Shown here piece after piece: positions 8,329-16,288 of a stretch of DNA of 28,735 nucleotides (its first letter is position 1; every line of letters starts with the position of its first letter). The position numbers and the translations under genes are program-made. This stretch comes from an uncultured Clostridia bacterium (lineage in GTDB: Bacteria; Bacillota; Clostridia; Christensenellales; DTU072). The notes under the pieces are model-generated. The model saw only the letters and a program-made list of their open reading frames with translations, was not told where the DNA came from and did not search any database. The stretch lies in NCBI GenBank assembly GCA_944350065.1, contig CALVOD010000006.1, positions 1 to 28,735 of the forward strand. The letters run 5' to 3'.

Positions 8329-8350
8329 TCGGTTTATATATCGGTTTATA
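8329..8350 (-). repeat. Tandem 10-base direct repeat TATAAACCGA before hisS
   Basis: Two perfect copies of TATAAACCGA are separated by two bases. The upstream copy contains the hslU stop codon (8346-8348). A third copy lies in the trxA-glyA gap, and a near copy (TATAACCGA) in the glyA-iscS gap at 2964-2972. It might be an operator or part of an AT-rich promoter, but I find no convincing -35 partner. Confidence 0.4.
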
Positions 8351-9656
8351 GAATATATTTTTTGAGGTTCATGCGTTTCTTCACCCCTTCCATGTGCTCC
8401 GAAACGTATTTACGGTCGATAACCACTTCTATTTCGTCGTGGTCGCCCGACGCGTTGAAGCTGATGTCCTCGAGCAAAGTTTCCATAACAGTGTGCAATC
8501 TGCGCGCGCCTATATTCTCGTTGTTTTCGTTCTCGAGGAAGGCGATTTCTGCCAGTTCGTCGATGGCTTCGTCGGTAAATTTCAATTTCACGTTATCCAC
8601 GCCGAGCAAAGCCGCATACTGCATAATAATGGCGTTGTCGGGCTCTTTCAGTATCTTGCTGAAATCCTCGCGGGTAAGGCTGTTGAGCTCGACGAGCACG
8701 GGGAACCTGCCTTGCAATTCGGGGATAAGGTCGTTGACCTTAGCGATGTGGAAAGCGCCCGCCGCTATGAAAAGTATGAAGTCGGTGCGGATATTGCCGT
8801 ACTTAGTATTGACGGTGCAACCTTCGACTATCGGGAGAATGTCGCGCTGAACGCCCTCTCTCGAAACGTCCGGTCCGTTGACGTTTCCTTTGCTCGCTAT
8901 CTTGTCCATCTCGTCGATGAATATGATGCCGTCCTGCTCCGCGCGGCGAACGCCTTCTGCGTTGATCGCTTCGTCGTCGATGAGCTTGGACGCCTCCGTT
9001 TTGGTAAGCAGGTCGTAAGCCTCTCTCACGGTGACCTTACGCTTCTTCGTCTGCTTGGGCATCAGCTTACTCATGAATTCTCCGAGATTGGTCTCGTTGC
9101 CGCCGATGGGTCCGAGCTGTAAAGGCTGTGCCTGAACGGGCATATCCATCTCTATCATTATTTTGTCGAGCTTGCCGGAATTGAGCTCGGCGGTGAGCGT
9201 TTCGCGTATTTCCGCGTCGCTCATCTCGGGGCGGCTCTTTTTCCTTGCGGGGAACAGTCCGTCCACGAGTTTACGCTCCGCGGCTTCCTTCGCCTTGGGC
9301 TCCACTTCGGCTATCTTTTCCTCTCTCACGAGCCTTATCGCGCATTCCACGAGATCGCGTACCATAGACTCGACGTCTCTGCCTACGTATCCCACTTCCG
9401 TGAATTTGGTAGCCTCAACCTTTACAAACGGCGCTTTAACCAGTTTCGCGAGCCTTCTCGCTATTTCCGTTTTGCCCACACCCGTGGGTCCCTGCATTAT
9501 GATGTTTTTCGGAGTTATCTCCTCGCGTACTTCGGGCGCGAGACGAGATCTCCTGTACCTGTTGCGCAGCGCTATCGCCACCGCTTTTTTCGCCTCGGAC
9601 TGACCGATAATGTACCTGTCGAGTTCCGCTACTATCTGTCTGGGAGTAAATTCCAT
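8346..9656 (-). CDS. hslU: ATP-dependent protease ATPase subunit HslU (ClpY)
   Basis: AAA+ unfoldase ring that recognises substrates and feeds them to the HslV peptidase. It has 436 residues. Landmarks are Walker A GPTGVGKT (56-63), the substrate-gripping pore loop GYVG (89-92), an intermediate I-domain at roughly 105-235 rich in charged residues, Walker B FIDEMDKIA, sensor-type INxxTKYGNIRTDFILF-like segment, and the conserved C-terminal end MNLKKYIL, the tail that inserts into HslV to activate it. The ribosome site AAGGAGGG is ideal and the gene begins 10 bases after hslV. The expected downstream neighbour codY is absent; hisS follows instead. Confidence 0.97.
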   Translation of the reverse strand: MEFTPRQIVAELDRYIIGQSEAKKAVAIALRNRYRRSRLAPEVREEITPKNIIMQGPTGVGKTEIARRLAKLVKAPFVKVEATKFTEVGYVGRDVESMVRDLVECAIRLVREEKIAEVEPKAKEAAERKLVDGLFPARKKSRPEMSDAEIRETLTAELNSGKLDKIMIEMDMPVQAQPLQLGPIGGNETNLGEFMSKLMPKQTKKRKVTVREAYDLLTKTEASKLIDDEAINAEGVRRAEQDGIIFIDEMDKIASKGNVNGPDVSREGVQRDILPIVEGCTVNTKYGNIRTDFILFIAAGAFHIAKVNDLIPELQGRFPVLVELNSLTREDFSKILKEPDNAIIMQYAALLGVDNVKLKFTDEAIDELAEIAFLENENNENIGARRLHTVMETLLEDISFNASGDHDEIEVVIDRKYVSEHMEGVKKRMNLKKYIL

Positions 9657-9666
9657 AACGCCCTCC

Positions 9667-10203
9667 TTACACGGTCTCTACCGTGACCTGATGATTGGTG
9701 AATACGCACAGATCCGCCGCTATCTTCAGCGCTTTACGCACTATCGTTTCGGCGTCGTAATCGGTGTTTTCCACAAGCGCGCGAGCCGCGCTCAACGCGT
9801 AATTGCCGCCCGAACCTATCGCGCATACTCCGCTCTCCGGCTCGATTATCTCGCCCGTTCCGCTTACGATAAGTAAATTGTCCTTGTCGGCGGTAATGAG
9901 CATGGCTTCGAGCTTGCGCGCCTTGTCCTGACGCCACAGCTCCGCAAGTTCCACCGCGGCACGCATGAGGTTGCCGCTGAACTTACGGAGCATTTCCTCG
10001 AATTTTTCGCTCAACGCGAACGCGTCCGACACCGAACCCGCGAAACCGACGACAACCTTGCCGTCGTATATCCTTTTAACTTTTACCGCGTTGCTTTTGA
10101 ATATAACGCTTTCGCCGAAGGTAACCTGTCCGTCCCCTCCTATCGCCGTCACGCCGTTCAACTTGACGGCGCATATCGTCGTTCCTCTGAATTCTGCGGT
10201 CAT
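9667..10203 (-). CDS. hslV: HslV (CodW-like) proteasome-type peptidase subunit
   Basis: N-terminal nucleophile peptidase that forms the double-hexamer chamber of the HslUV protease. It has 178 residues. The propeptide is short (MTAEFRG), leaving the catalytic threonine T8 at the mature N-terminus in GTTICAV. The family pattern GGDGQVTFG follows, then KVKRIYDGKVVVGFAGSVSDAF and AIGSGGNYALSAARAL. Overall it resembles Bacillus CodW, which uses serine as nucleophile, whereas this protein keeps threonine as in most HslV. The ribosome site AGGAGG lies inside the last codons of trmFO, four bases upstream, so translation is coupled. hslU follows after 10 bases. The xerC-like codV that often precedes codW is missing. 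Confidence 0.96.
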   Translation of the reverse strand: MTAEFRGTTICAVKLNGVTAIGGDGQVTFGESVIFKSNAVKVKRIYDGKVVVGFAGSVSDAFALSEKFEEMLRKFSGNLMRAAVELAELWRQDKARKLEAMLITADKDNLLIVSGTGEIIEPESGVCAIGSGGNYALSAARALVENTDYDAETIVRKALKIAADLCVFTNHQVTVETV

Positions 10204-10207
10204 ATCG

Positions 10208-11509
10208 TCAGACCTCCTTTATTTCTTCTAAATAGTTGCCGAGATCGGTTATTGCCCGTTCGGCGTATGCGAGCTTACGCTCTTTTTTGCCTTTGACGTT
10301 AATTTCAAGCGGCGGTACGAGCGAAAAACTTACGTGCATTGGTTGATATTCGCCGGCGTATCCCGCCACGTATCTCGTCAGACTGCCGCACACGGTGGTC
10401 GCGGGAAGCGTTATCGGCGGTTTGCCGAGAAGTCTTCTCGCGCAGGCTATTCCCGCTATCATTCCGGACATTGCGGATTCCATATAGCCTTCGACGCCGC
10501 TCATCTGCCCCGCAAAATACACTCCTTCGCTTCCGCGGAGCATAAAGTTTTCGTCCAAAAGCCCGGGAGCGTTGAGGAAAGTATTGCGGTGCATAACCCC
10601 GTAACGCACGAATTCCGCGTTGCGCAAAGCGGGTATCAGCCCGAATACTCTGCGCTGCTCGGGGAAAGTGAGGTTGGTCTGGAAGCCCACTATATTGGCG
10701 AACCTCATGTCCCTGTCCTCCGCGCGAAGCTGAACCACCGCATAGAAACGGTTGCCTTCCCCGTCGCGTATCCCCACGGGGCGTAGCGGTCCGAAACGGA
10801 GGGCGTCCGCCCCTCTTGCCGCCATGACTTCGACGGGCATACAGCCCTCGAACACGTCGCCTTTCTCGAAGTCGCGGAGTATCACTCTTTCCGCGCCGAC
10901 GAGTTCTTTGACGAAGGTTTCGTATTCCTCCCTGTTCATCGGGCAATTGAGGTAATCGGCGCTCCCCTTGCCGTACCGGGAAGAATAGAAGGCTTTGCTC
11001 ATATCCACCGAGTCGAGCGACACTATCGGCGCCACCGCGTCGAAGAAATGCAATCGGTTGCCGCCTGTAAATCCGTCTATCGCTTCGTACAGCTTATCCG
11101 AAGTAAGCGGTCCTGACGCCACGACGGTATCGGGAGTTATCTCCGTAACCTCCTCGCGCACCTGTCTGAAATTGTCAAATTCCGAGAGAGTTCTTTCGAC
11201 TTCGAGCGAAAAAGCCTCCCTGTCTACCGCGAGCGCGCCGCCTGCGGGTACCGCCGCGCGCTTAGCGCATTCCGTAATCATCGCGCCGAGCATACTCATT
11301 TCTTTTTTAAGTAAGCCCTGCGCCGTACCCGTGTCGGTACTCTTGAGAGAATTGGAGCAGACGAGCTCCGCAAGTCCTCCCGTTTTGTGCGCCGGAGTCA
11401 TTCTGTTAGGGCGCATCTCGTACAGTTCGACGCCGAAACCGCGTTTCAGAAGCTGATACGCAGCTTCCGTGCCCGCAAGTCCGCCGCCTACTACCCTTAC
11501 GGTCTTCAT
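10208..11509 (-). CDS. trmFO: Folate-dependent tRNA m5U54 methyltransferase TrmFO (GidA-like)
   Basis: Flavoprotein that makes ribothymidine at tRNA position 54 using methylene-THF and a reduced flavin, the route used by Bacillota in place of TrmA. It has 433 residues. The FAD Rossmann motif GGGLAGTEA lies at 8-16. The family segments ELVCSNSLKS, CPMNREEYETF and FFDAVAPIV are present, as is the C-terminal FAD-binding EGYMESAMSGMIAG. The start overlaps the topA stop by four bases (ATGA), indicating translational coupling. The gene order topA-trmFO-hslV matches that of Bacillus apart from the missing codV. Confidence 0.97.
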   Translation of the reverse strand: MKTVRVVGGGLAGTEAAYQLLKRGFGVELYEMRPNRMTPAHKTGGLAELVCSNSLKSTDTGTAQGLLKKEMSMLGAMITECAKRAAVPAGGALAVDREAFSLEVERTLSEFDNFRQVREEVTEITPDTVVASGPLTSDKLYEAIDGFTGGNRLHFFDAVAPIVSLDSVDMSKAFYSSRYGKGSADYLNCPMNREEYETFVKELVGAERVILRDFEKGDVFEGCMPVEVMAARGADALRFGPLRPVGIRDGEGNRFYAVVQLRAEDRDMRFANIVGFQTNLTFPEQRRVFGLIPALRNAEFVRYGVMHRNTFLNAPGLLDENFMLRGSEGVYFAGQMSGVEGYMESAMSGMIAGIACARRLLGKPPITLPATTVCGSLTRYVAGYAGEYQPMHVSFSLVPPLEINVKGKKERKLAYAERAITDLGNYLEEIKEV

Positions 11510-13617
11510 TTATCTTCCTTCGCCACCGATACGGTGTGGTTGCAGGTCCTGTCCGTGCAAACGTAACGCTTGCCGTCGGAATCCTCCACTATCCTCATCG
11601 TCTTGCCGCATACGGGACAAAGTATCGGAGCCGGAATCTCCCAGCTCATAAATTTGCATTTCGGGTAATTCGCGCATCCGTAGAATACTTTACCCGTCTT
11701 GCTGTAGCGCTTCGTGATGTCTCCGCCGCACACGGGGCATTTGCCCACCGGCTCCACGAAATTCTTGATATTCTTGCAGGCGGGATAATTGGGACAGGCA
11801 AGGAACTTGCCGTATCTGCCCTCTTTGATTATCATACGCTCGCCGCATTTTTCGCATATCACGTCGCTTACGTCCTCGGGAAGCACCACTTTGCGCGTTC
11901 CGTTGTACGCGGCGCGCGCCACTTCGTCGGCGAATCCCGGATAAAAATCCTCTATTATCTTCTGCCACTCCGCGCCGTGCTCTATTTTATCGAGCTTCGA
12001 TTCCATGTCCGCAGTGAAATGTATGTCCACTATGTTGCGAAACCACTGCTCCATGAATTCCGTGACGGTTTCGCCGAGCTGAGTGGGTTTGAAAAGTTTC
12101 TGCTCCTTCGTGACGTACTCGCGCTTAGTCAAAACCGATATCACCGTCGCGTATGTGGAAGGTCTTCCGATACCGTTTTCTTCCATAGCCTTGATAAGCG
12201 TAGCTTCGGAATAACGCGGCAACGGTTTGGTGAATTTCTGCTCCGTCTTTATGTTGCGCAGATTGAGTTTGTCGCCGTCCTCGAGCGCGGGAAGATTGCC
12301 GGCGTTTTCGTTTTCCTCGTCGTCCGTGCTTTTCTCAACCTCATAAACCGCGGTGTAACCTTTGAATACGAGCGACTTACCGGAAGCCTTGAAACCGTAA
12401 TTGTCGCCGCTTACCGTGTCCGCTTCCACGCGCACGGTCATGGTATTATATATAGCGTCCGTCATCTGGCTCGCCAGATAACGGTCGTATATCAGTTTAT
12501 ACAGCCTGTATTGATTGCGCGGAAGTTTATCCTGTAAACTTTCGGGCGTGCGCGTAAGGCTGACGGGACGTATCGCTTCGTGAGCGTCCTGTACGTTCTG
12601 CGCCTTGGTTGCGTAATAATTGGGCTTTGCGGGAGCGTATTCGTCGCCGTACTTCTGACGTATGAAATCAAGCGTCAGCGCCTGCATATCCGCGGAAATA
12701 CGCACCGAGTCCGTCCTTATATACGTCACGAGCGCCGTCTGTCCTTCTCCCGGAATATCCACGCCCTCGTAAAGCTGTTGCGCTATCTGCATTATCTGCG
12801 GCGCGCTCAAGCCGAGTTTCTGCGAGCCGTCCTGCTGTAGCGTGGACGTGGTGAATGGCGCCGCGGGACGCGAACGCGACACGCCGCGCTTTACTTTATC
12901 CACCTTCCACGAAGCGCCTTCGAGCGCCGCAAGCAGTTCCTTGACCTCCTCTTCCGAAGAAAGTTTTACCTTGGCGCCCGCGTGGTCGCTAAGCATCGCT
13001 TTGAATACCGGCGAACGCTCGCCCGCTTTCGTAAGATGCGCCGTCACGTTCCAGTATTCCTGCGGTACGAACGCGTTTATTTCGCGCTCGCGATCCACTA
13101 TCATTTTAAGCGCGGCGGACTGCACCCTGCCACCCGAAAGTCCGCTCTTTATTTTGCGCGACAGTATAGGACTGACTTTGTATCCCACAAGCCTGTCGAG
13201 CACGCGCCGCGCTTGCTGCGCGTCTACGAGATTCATATTGATCGCGCGCGGCGCTTCTATGGCGCTACGTACCGCTTTCGACGTTATCTCGTTGAATTCG
13301 ATACGGTTTTTAAGCCCGTTAAGCCCGAGATGATTGGCAAGATGCCAGCTTATCGCTTCCCCTTCGCGGTCGGGGTCCGTCGCAAGATAGGTGAAATCGG
13401 AATCCTTAACTTCCTTCCTCAACCTCTTGATGAGTTCCTTCTTTTTGGCGTCGGTCACGACGTATTCGGGCTTGAATCTGTCGGCTATGTCGATACCGAG
13501 CGTTTTGGGCGGCAGATCGCAGATGTGTCCGCCCGAAGCCATTACTCTGTACCCTTGCCCGAGATACTTCTGGATCGTTTTTGCCTTAGAAGGCGACTCG
13601 ACTATAACTAACTTCAT
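11506..13617 (-). CDS. topA: DNA topoisomerase I
   Basis: Type IA topoisomerase that relaxes negative supercoils behind moving polymerases. The 703 residues comprise an N-terminal TOPRIM domain (MKLVIVESPSKAKTI ... DPDREGEAISWH), the core with the active tyrosine in TYIRTDS, and three C-terminal zinc-ribbon repeats, each with paired CxxC or CxxxC sites: CEKCG with CPNYPAC, CPVCG with CANYPKC, and CPVCG with CTDRTC. The ATG follows the dprA stop by one base, with GGAG within the dprA end as ribosome site. Length and domain order are normal for Clostridia. The dprA-topA-trmFO arrangement is typical of Bacillota. Confidence 0.98.
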   Translation of the reverse strand: MKLVIVESPSKAKTIQKYLGQGYRVMASGGHICDLPPKTLGIDIADRFKPEYVVTDAKKKELIKRLRKEVKDSDFTYLATDPDREGEAISWHLANHLGLNGLKNRIEFNEITSKAVRSAIEAPRAINMNLVDAQQARRVLDRLVGYKVSPILSRKIKSGLSGGRVQSAALKMIVDREREINAFVPQEYWNVTAHLTKAGERSPVFKAMLSDHAGAKVKLSSEEEVKELLAALEGASWKVDKVKRGVSRSRPAAPFTTSTLQQDGSQKLGLSAPQIMQIAQQLYEGVDIPGEGQTALVTYIRTDSVRISADMQALTLDFIRQKYGDEYAPAKPNYYATKAQNVQDAHEAIRPVSLTRTPESLQDKLPRNQYRLYKLIYDRYLASQMTDAIYNTMTVRVEADTVSGDNYGFKASGKSLVFKGYTAVYEVEKSTDDEENENAGNLPALEDGDKLNLRNIKTEQKFTKPLPRYSEATLIKAMEENGIGRPSTYATVISVLTKREYVTKEQKLFKPTQLGETVTEFMEQWFRNIVDIHFTADMESKLDKIEHGAEWQKIIEDFYPGFADEVARAAYNGTRKVVLPEDVSDVICEKCGERMIIKEGRYGKFLACPNYPACKNIKNFVEPVGKCPVCGGDITKRYSKTGKVFYGCANYPKCKFMSWEIPAPILCPVCGKTMRIVEDSDGKRYVCTDRTCNHTVSVAKEDK

Positions 13618-13618
13618 T

Positions 13619-14704
13619 CTATACTCCGTAATAATTGTTTTCCAGTTTTCTTACGAGCCCGTTGAGCTCCATTCTGACGAGCAACGCGTTGAGGTCGCTC
13701 ACTCCGAGCCCCGTCACCGACAAAAGTTCGTCGAAACTCAATTCGCTGAACGAAAGCGCGTCAAGCACTTTCTCCTCGGTGAAATCGAGTTGCATCGCGC
13801 TCGCGGCTTCCTCTTTCGCCGCGCATATTCCGAGCGCGTCCGCTACGTCGTCGGGACTCAATACCATCGCTGCCTGCAAACTTTTGAGAAGTTTGTTGCC
13901 GCCCACGCCGCGGGGCGAATTGACGGCGGAAGGTATGACGAACAGCTCTTTACCCTGTTTGATCGCGCAGTCCGCGGTGATGAGCGAACCGCTTTTATTG
14001 CCCGCTTCAGTGACGAGCACGCCTTCCGAAAGCCCGCTGATGAGCCTGTTCCGCTCCGGGAAATTATACGCGAGCGCGGGAGTTCCCGGCGCGTATTCCG
14101 TGATCACCAGACCTTTGGCGGCTATGTCGTCGCTTAGGACCGCGTTGGTAACGGGAAATACCACGTCTATGCCCGTCGCCATGACGGCTATGGTCTTGCC
14201 GTCGTTCATAAGAGTTACGCGGTGCGCTATGGAATCCACTCCGCGCGCAAGCCCCGAAACTATCGTCAATCTGAGTTTGGCGAGCGCCGACACGAATTTC
14301 TCCGTGCACTGCCTGCCGTACATGGAAGGTTCGCGGGTGCCCACTACGCCGAGACAACGGCTTTTCAAAAGCGATACGTCGCCTTTATAATAGAGTATTG
14401 CCGGCGGATTGAAGATATTTTCAAGCGACTGCGGATATTCCGCGTCGCCCCTCACGATAAATTCCGCTCTTGCGCCCGCAAGGGTACGCAACATATCTTC
14501 AACAGGTTTTGGGTCGCTCCTTCCGAAACGGAGTTTCGCCGCCGCGTCTCCTATATAAGACTCCGCTTTCCGAGCGAATTTCTCGGGAGAAGCGTATATC
14601 TCCTCGGGCGATATCGCCGCGGTGAGTTTGTTTATTTTAGCGGAATTCAATCCGACTACGGCGTTAAGCCACAGTATCGCCGAACGTCTTTCAGTCAATT
14701 TCAT
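13619..14704 (-). CDS. dprA: DNA processing protein DprA (Smf)
   Basis: DprA protects incoming single-stranded DNA and loads RecA on it during natural transformation. The 361 residues show an N-terminal SAM-like helical region (about 1-75), a Rossmann-like DprA fold with VVGTREPSMYG, SGLARGVDSIAH and VTEAGNKSGSLITADCA, and a C-terminal winged-helix domain (about 300-361) of the type found in long DprA proteins. The usual PGxxxSPxxxGxNxLI segment reads PSAVNSPRGVGGNKLL, so the family Pro-Gly is replaced by Pro-Ser. The start overlaps comM by 14 bases with GGGAG just upstream. comM lies directly upstream and both are tied to transformation, but no com machinery is in this window, so competence cannot be claimed. 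Confidence 0.95.
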   Translation of the reverse strand: MKLTERRSAILWLNAVVGLNSAKINKLTAAISPEEIYASPEKFARKAESYIGDAAAKLRFGRSDPKPVEDMLRTLAGARAEFIVRGDAEYPQSLENIFNPPAILYYKGDVSLLKSRCLGVVGTREPSMYGRQCTEKFVSALAKLRLTIVSGLARGVDSIAHRVTLMNDGKTIAVMATGIDVVFPVTNAVLSDDIAAKGLVITEYAPGTPALAYNFPERNRLISGLSEGVLVTEAGNKSGSLITADCAIKQGKELFVIPSAVNSPRGVGGNKLLKSLQAAMVLSPDDVADALGICAAKEEAASAMQLDFTEEKVLDALSFSELSFDELLSVTGLGVSDLNALLVRMELNGLVRKLENNYYGV

Positions 14705-16232
14705 TGCCCGGCTCCCTCGTCTTGAACCTTATCGCTTCGGCAAGGTCGTTGGCGGTTATGCTCTCCCTGCCGTCCACGTCCGCAACCGTGCGCGCCACTT
14801 TCAATATCCGAGTAACGCTTCTGGCGCTGAGCGAATACCTCAGGAACGCCTGCTCGAGCAGTTTTTCGGAAGCTGCGTCGAGCGGACAGTATTTCTCGAT
14901 GAGTCTGTTATTCATCTCCGCGTTGACATGTATGTTCTCCGAAGCGAAACGCGCCCTTTGTATCGCTCGCGCGCGTTCCACGCGCGCTTTTACGTCTGCG
15001 CTGCTTTCGCCTTCCGGAGACGAACGCAGTTCGTCGTATTCCACGCCGTCCACCGCTACGTACAAATCTATTCTGTCGAGAAGCGGTCCGGATATCTTGC
15101 CCACGTACCTCTTACGCTCGAGATATGTGCACGTGCACTGTTTGTTTTTATCCCTCGAGCCGTAATTTCCGCACGGACAGGGATTCATACTCGCCACAAG
15201 CATAAAACGCGCGGGATATTCTATCGAACGCGCGACGCGCGTAACCGTCACCACGCCGTCCTCGATGGGTTGGCGTAAGGTTTCGAGCGTCTTCTTGTTA
15301 TACTCCGGCATTTCGTCGAGGAATAACACCCCGTTATGCGCTAGACTAACTTCGCCGCATACGCTCTTGCTGCCGCCGCCGATGAGACTCATCAGACTCG
15401 CCGTATGGTGCGGGGAGCGGAAAGGTCTTACCGTGACCATGCCTTCTTCGGGGTCGAGTATCCCCGCCACGCTGTGTATCTTGGTAGTCTCGATCGCTTC
15501 CTCAAACGTCATGTCGGGCATTATCGTGGGAATGCACTTGGCGAGCAACGTCTTGCCCGCACCCGCGGCTCCGCACATAAGAAGATTGTGTCCGCCGCTT
15601 ACCGCTATTTCCAAAGCGCGTTTGGCAAGCGACTGTCCTTTGACGTATTTGAGGTCGACGTCGTATTTGTTTTTCGCAGCCGCCGACGAATACAGCCTGT
15701 GTTTAACCGGCGCAAGCTCCTTAAACCCGCCGAGAAAAGCGCAGGCGTCCGCAAGGTTGGCGGGCGCATAGGCTTCTATTCCGCGAATGTAACTCGCCTC
15801 GGCGGCGTTTCCTTCGGGTATAATGAATTTCTTATACCCTTTCTGTAAAGCCGCAATCAGTATCGGCATCACTCCGCTTACCCTTCTGAGACTGCCGTCG
15901 AGCGACAGCTCGCCGAGCATTACGTAATCCTTGAGCCTGTCCGTAGAAATCTGTTCGGTCGAGGCGAGGAAGCCTACGGCTATCGGAAAATCGAAAGCGG
16001 AGCCTTCTTTTTTCATATCTGCGGGAGCGAGATTGACCGTCGTGCGCTTGGGCGTGAAATCGAAATAGGAATTCTTGATCGCCGCGCGCACCCTGTTACG
16101 CGCCTCCTTGACCGCCGCCGAAGGAAGCCCCACTATCTCGAAAGAAGCTACCCCCTTTTGGGTATCCACTTCTATATCTACGGGGTATCCGTTCAAGCCA
16201 TCGAGCGCGTAGCTCTTGATTGACGCCAACAT
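14691..16232 (-). CDS. comM: ComM / YifB family Mg-chelatase-like AAA+ ATPase
   Basis: ComM-type helicases extend branch migration of heteroduplex DNA during transformation; the non-competent role is less clear. There is an N-terminal Lon-protease-like ChlI domain (SYALDGLNGYPVDIEVD ... NLAPADMKKEGSAFDFPIA), then an AAA+ module with Walker A GAAGAGKT, Walker B VLFLDEMPEY, a C-terminal cysteine cluster (CPCGNYGSRDKNKQCTC) and the Mg_chelatase C domain. I chose the ATG at 16230-16232 (MLASIKSYALDG) because GGGAG lies eight bases upstream and the family starts there. A second in-frame ATG at 16245-16247 would add five residues (MGEKE) but sits directly against a hairpin and has no ribosome site. 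It overlaps dprA by 14 bases. Confidence 0.95.
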   Translation of the reverse strand: MLASIKSYALDGLNGYPVDIEVDTQKGVASFEIVGLPSAAVKEARNRVRAAIKNSYFDFTPKRTTVNLAPADMKKEGSAFDFPIAVGFLASTEQISTDRLKDYVMLGELSLDGSLRRVSGVMPILIAALQKGYKKFIIPEGNAAEASYIRGIEAYAPANLADACAFLGGFKELAPVKHRLYSSAAAKNKYDVDLKYVKGQSLAKRALEIAVSGGHNLLMCGAAGAGKTLLAKCIPTIMPDMTFEEAIETTKIHSVAGILDPEEGMVTVRPFRSPHHTASLMSLIGGGSKSVCGEVSLAHNGVLFLDEMPEYNKKTLETLRQPIEDGVVTVTRVARSIEYPARFMLVASMNPCPCGNYGSRDKNKQCTCTYLERKRYVGKISGPLLDRIDLYVAVDGVEYDELRSSPEGESSADVKARVERARAIQRARFASENIHVNAEMNNRLIEKYCPLDAASEKLLEQAFLRYSLSARSVTRILKVARTVADVDGRESITANDLAEAIRFKTREPGNEID

Positions 16233-16249
16233 CTCTTTTTCTCCCATTT

Positions 16250-16282
16250 AGCAAACGGGAGCCGCTCGCGGCTCCGTTTACT
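16250..16282 (-). other. Long hairpin filling the gap before comM, no U-tract
   Basis: On the coding strand AGTAAACGGAGCCG pairs with CGGCTCCCGTTTGCT around the loop CGAG. This gives 14 pairs with one bulged C and one G-U pair. It fills nearly the whole 41-base gap between the upstream stop codon and the comM start region. The bases after the stem are AAATGGG rather than U-rich, so it is a poor intrinsic terminator. It could protect the 3' end of the upstream message or partly insulate comM. Confidence 0.6.
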
Positions 16283-16288
16283 CATTAG

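Noticed and set aside
8283..8345. T-box or other riboswitch before hisS
   Set aside because: The gap is only 63 bases with a 6-bp hairpin; no specifier loop, T-box sequence or terminator/antiterminator pair is present.
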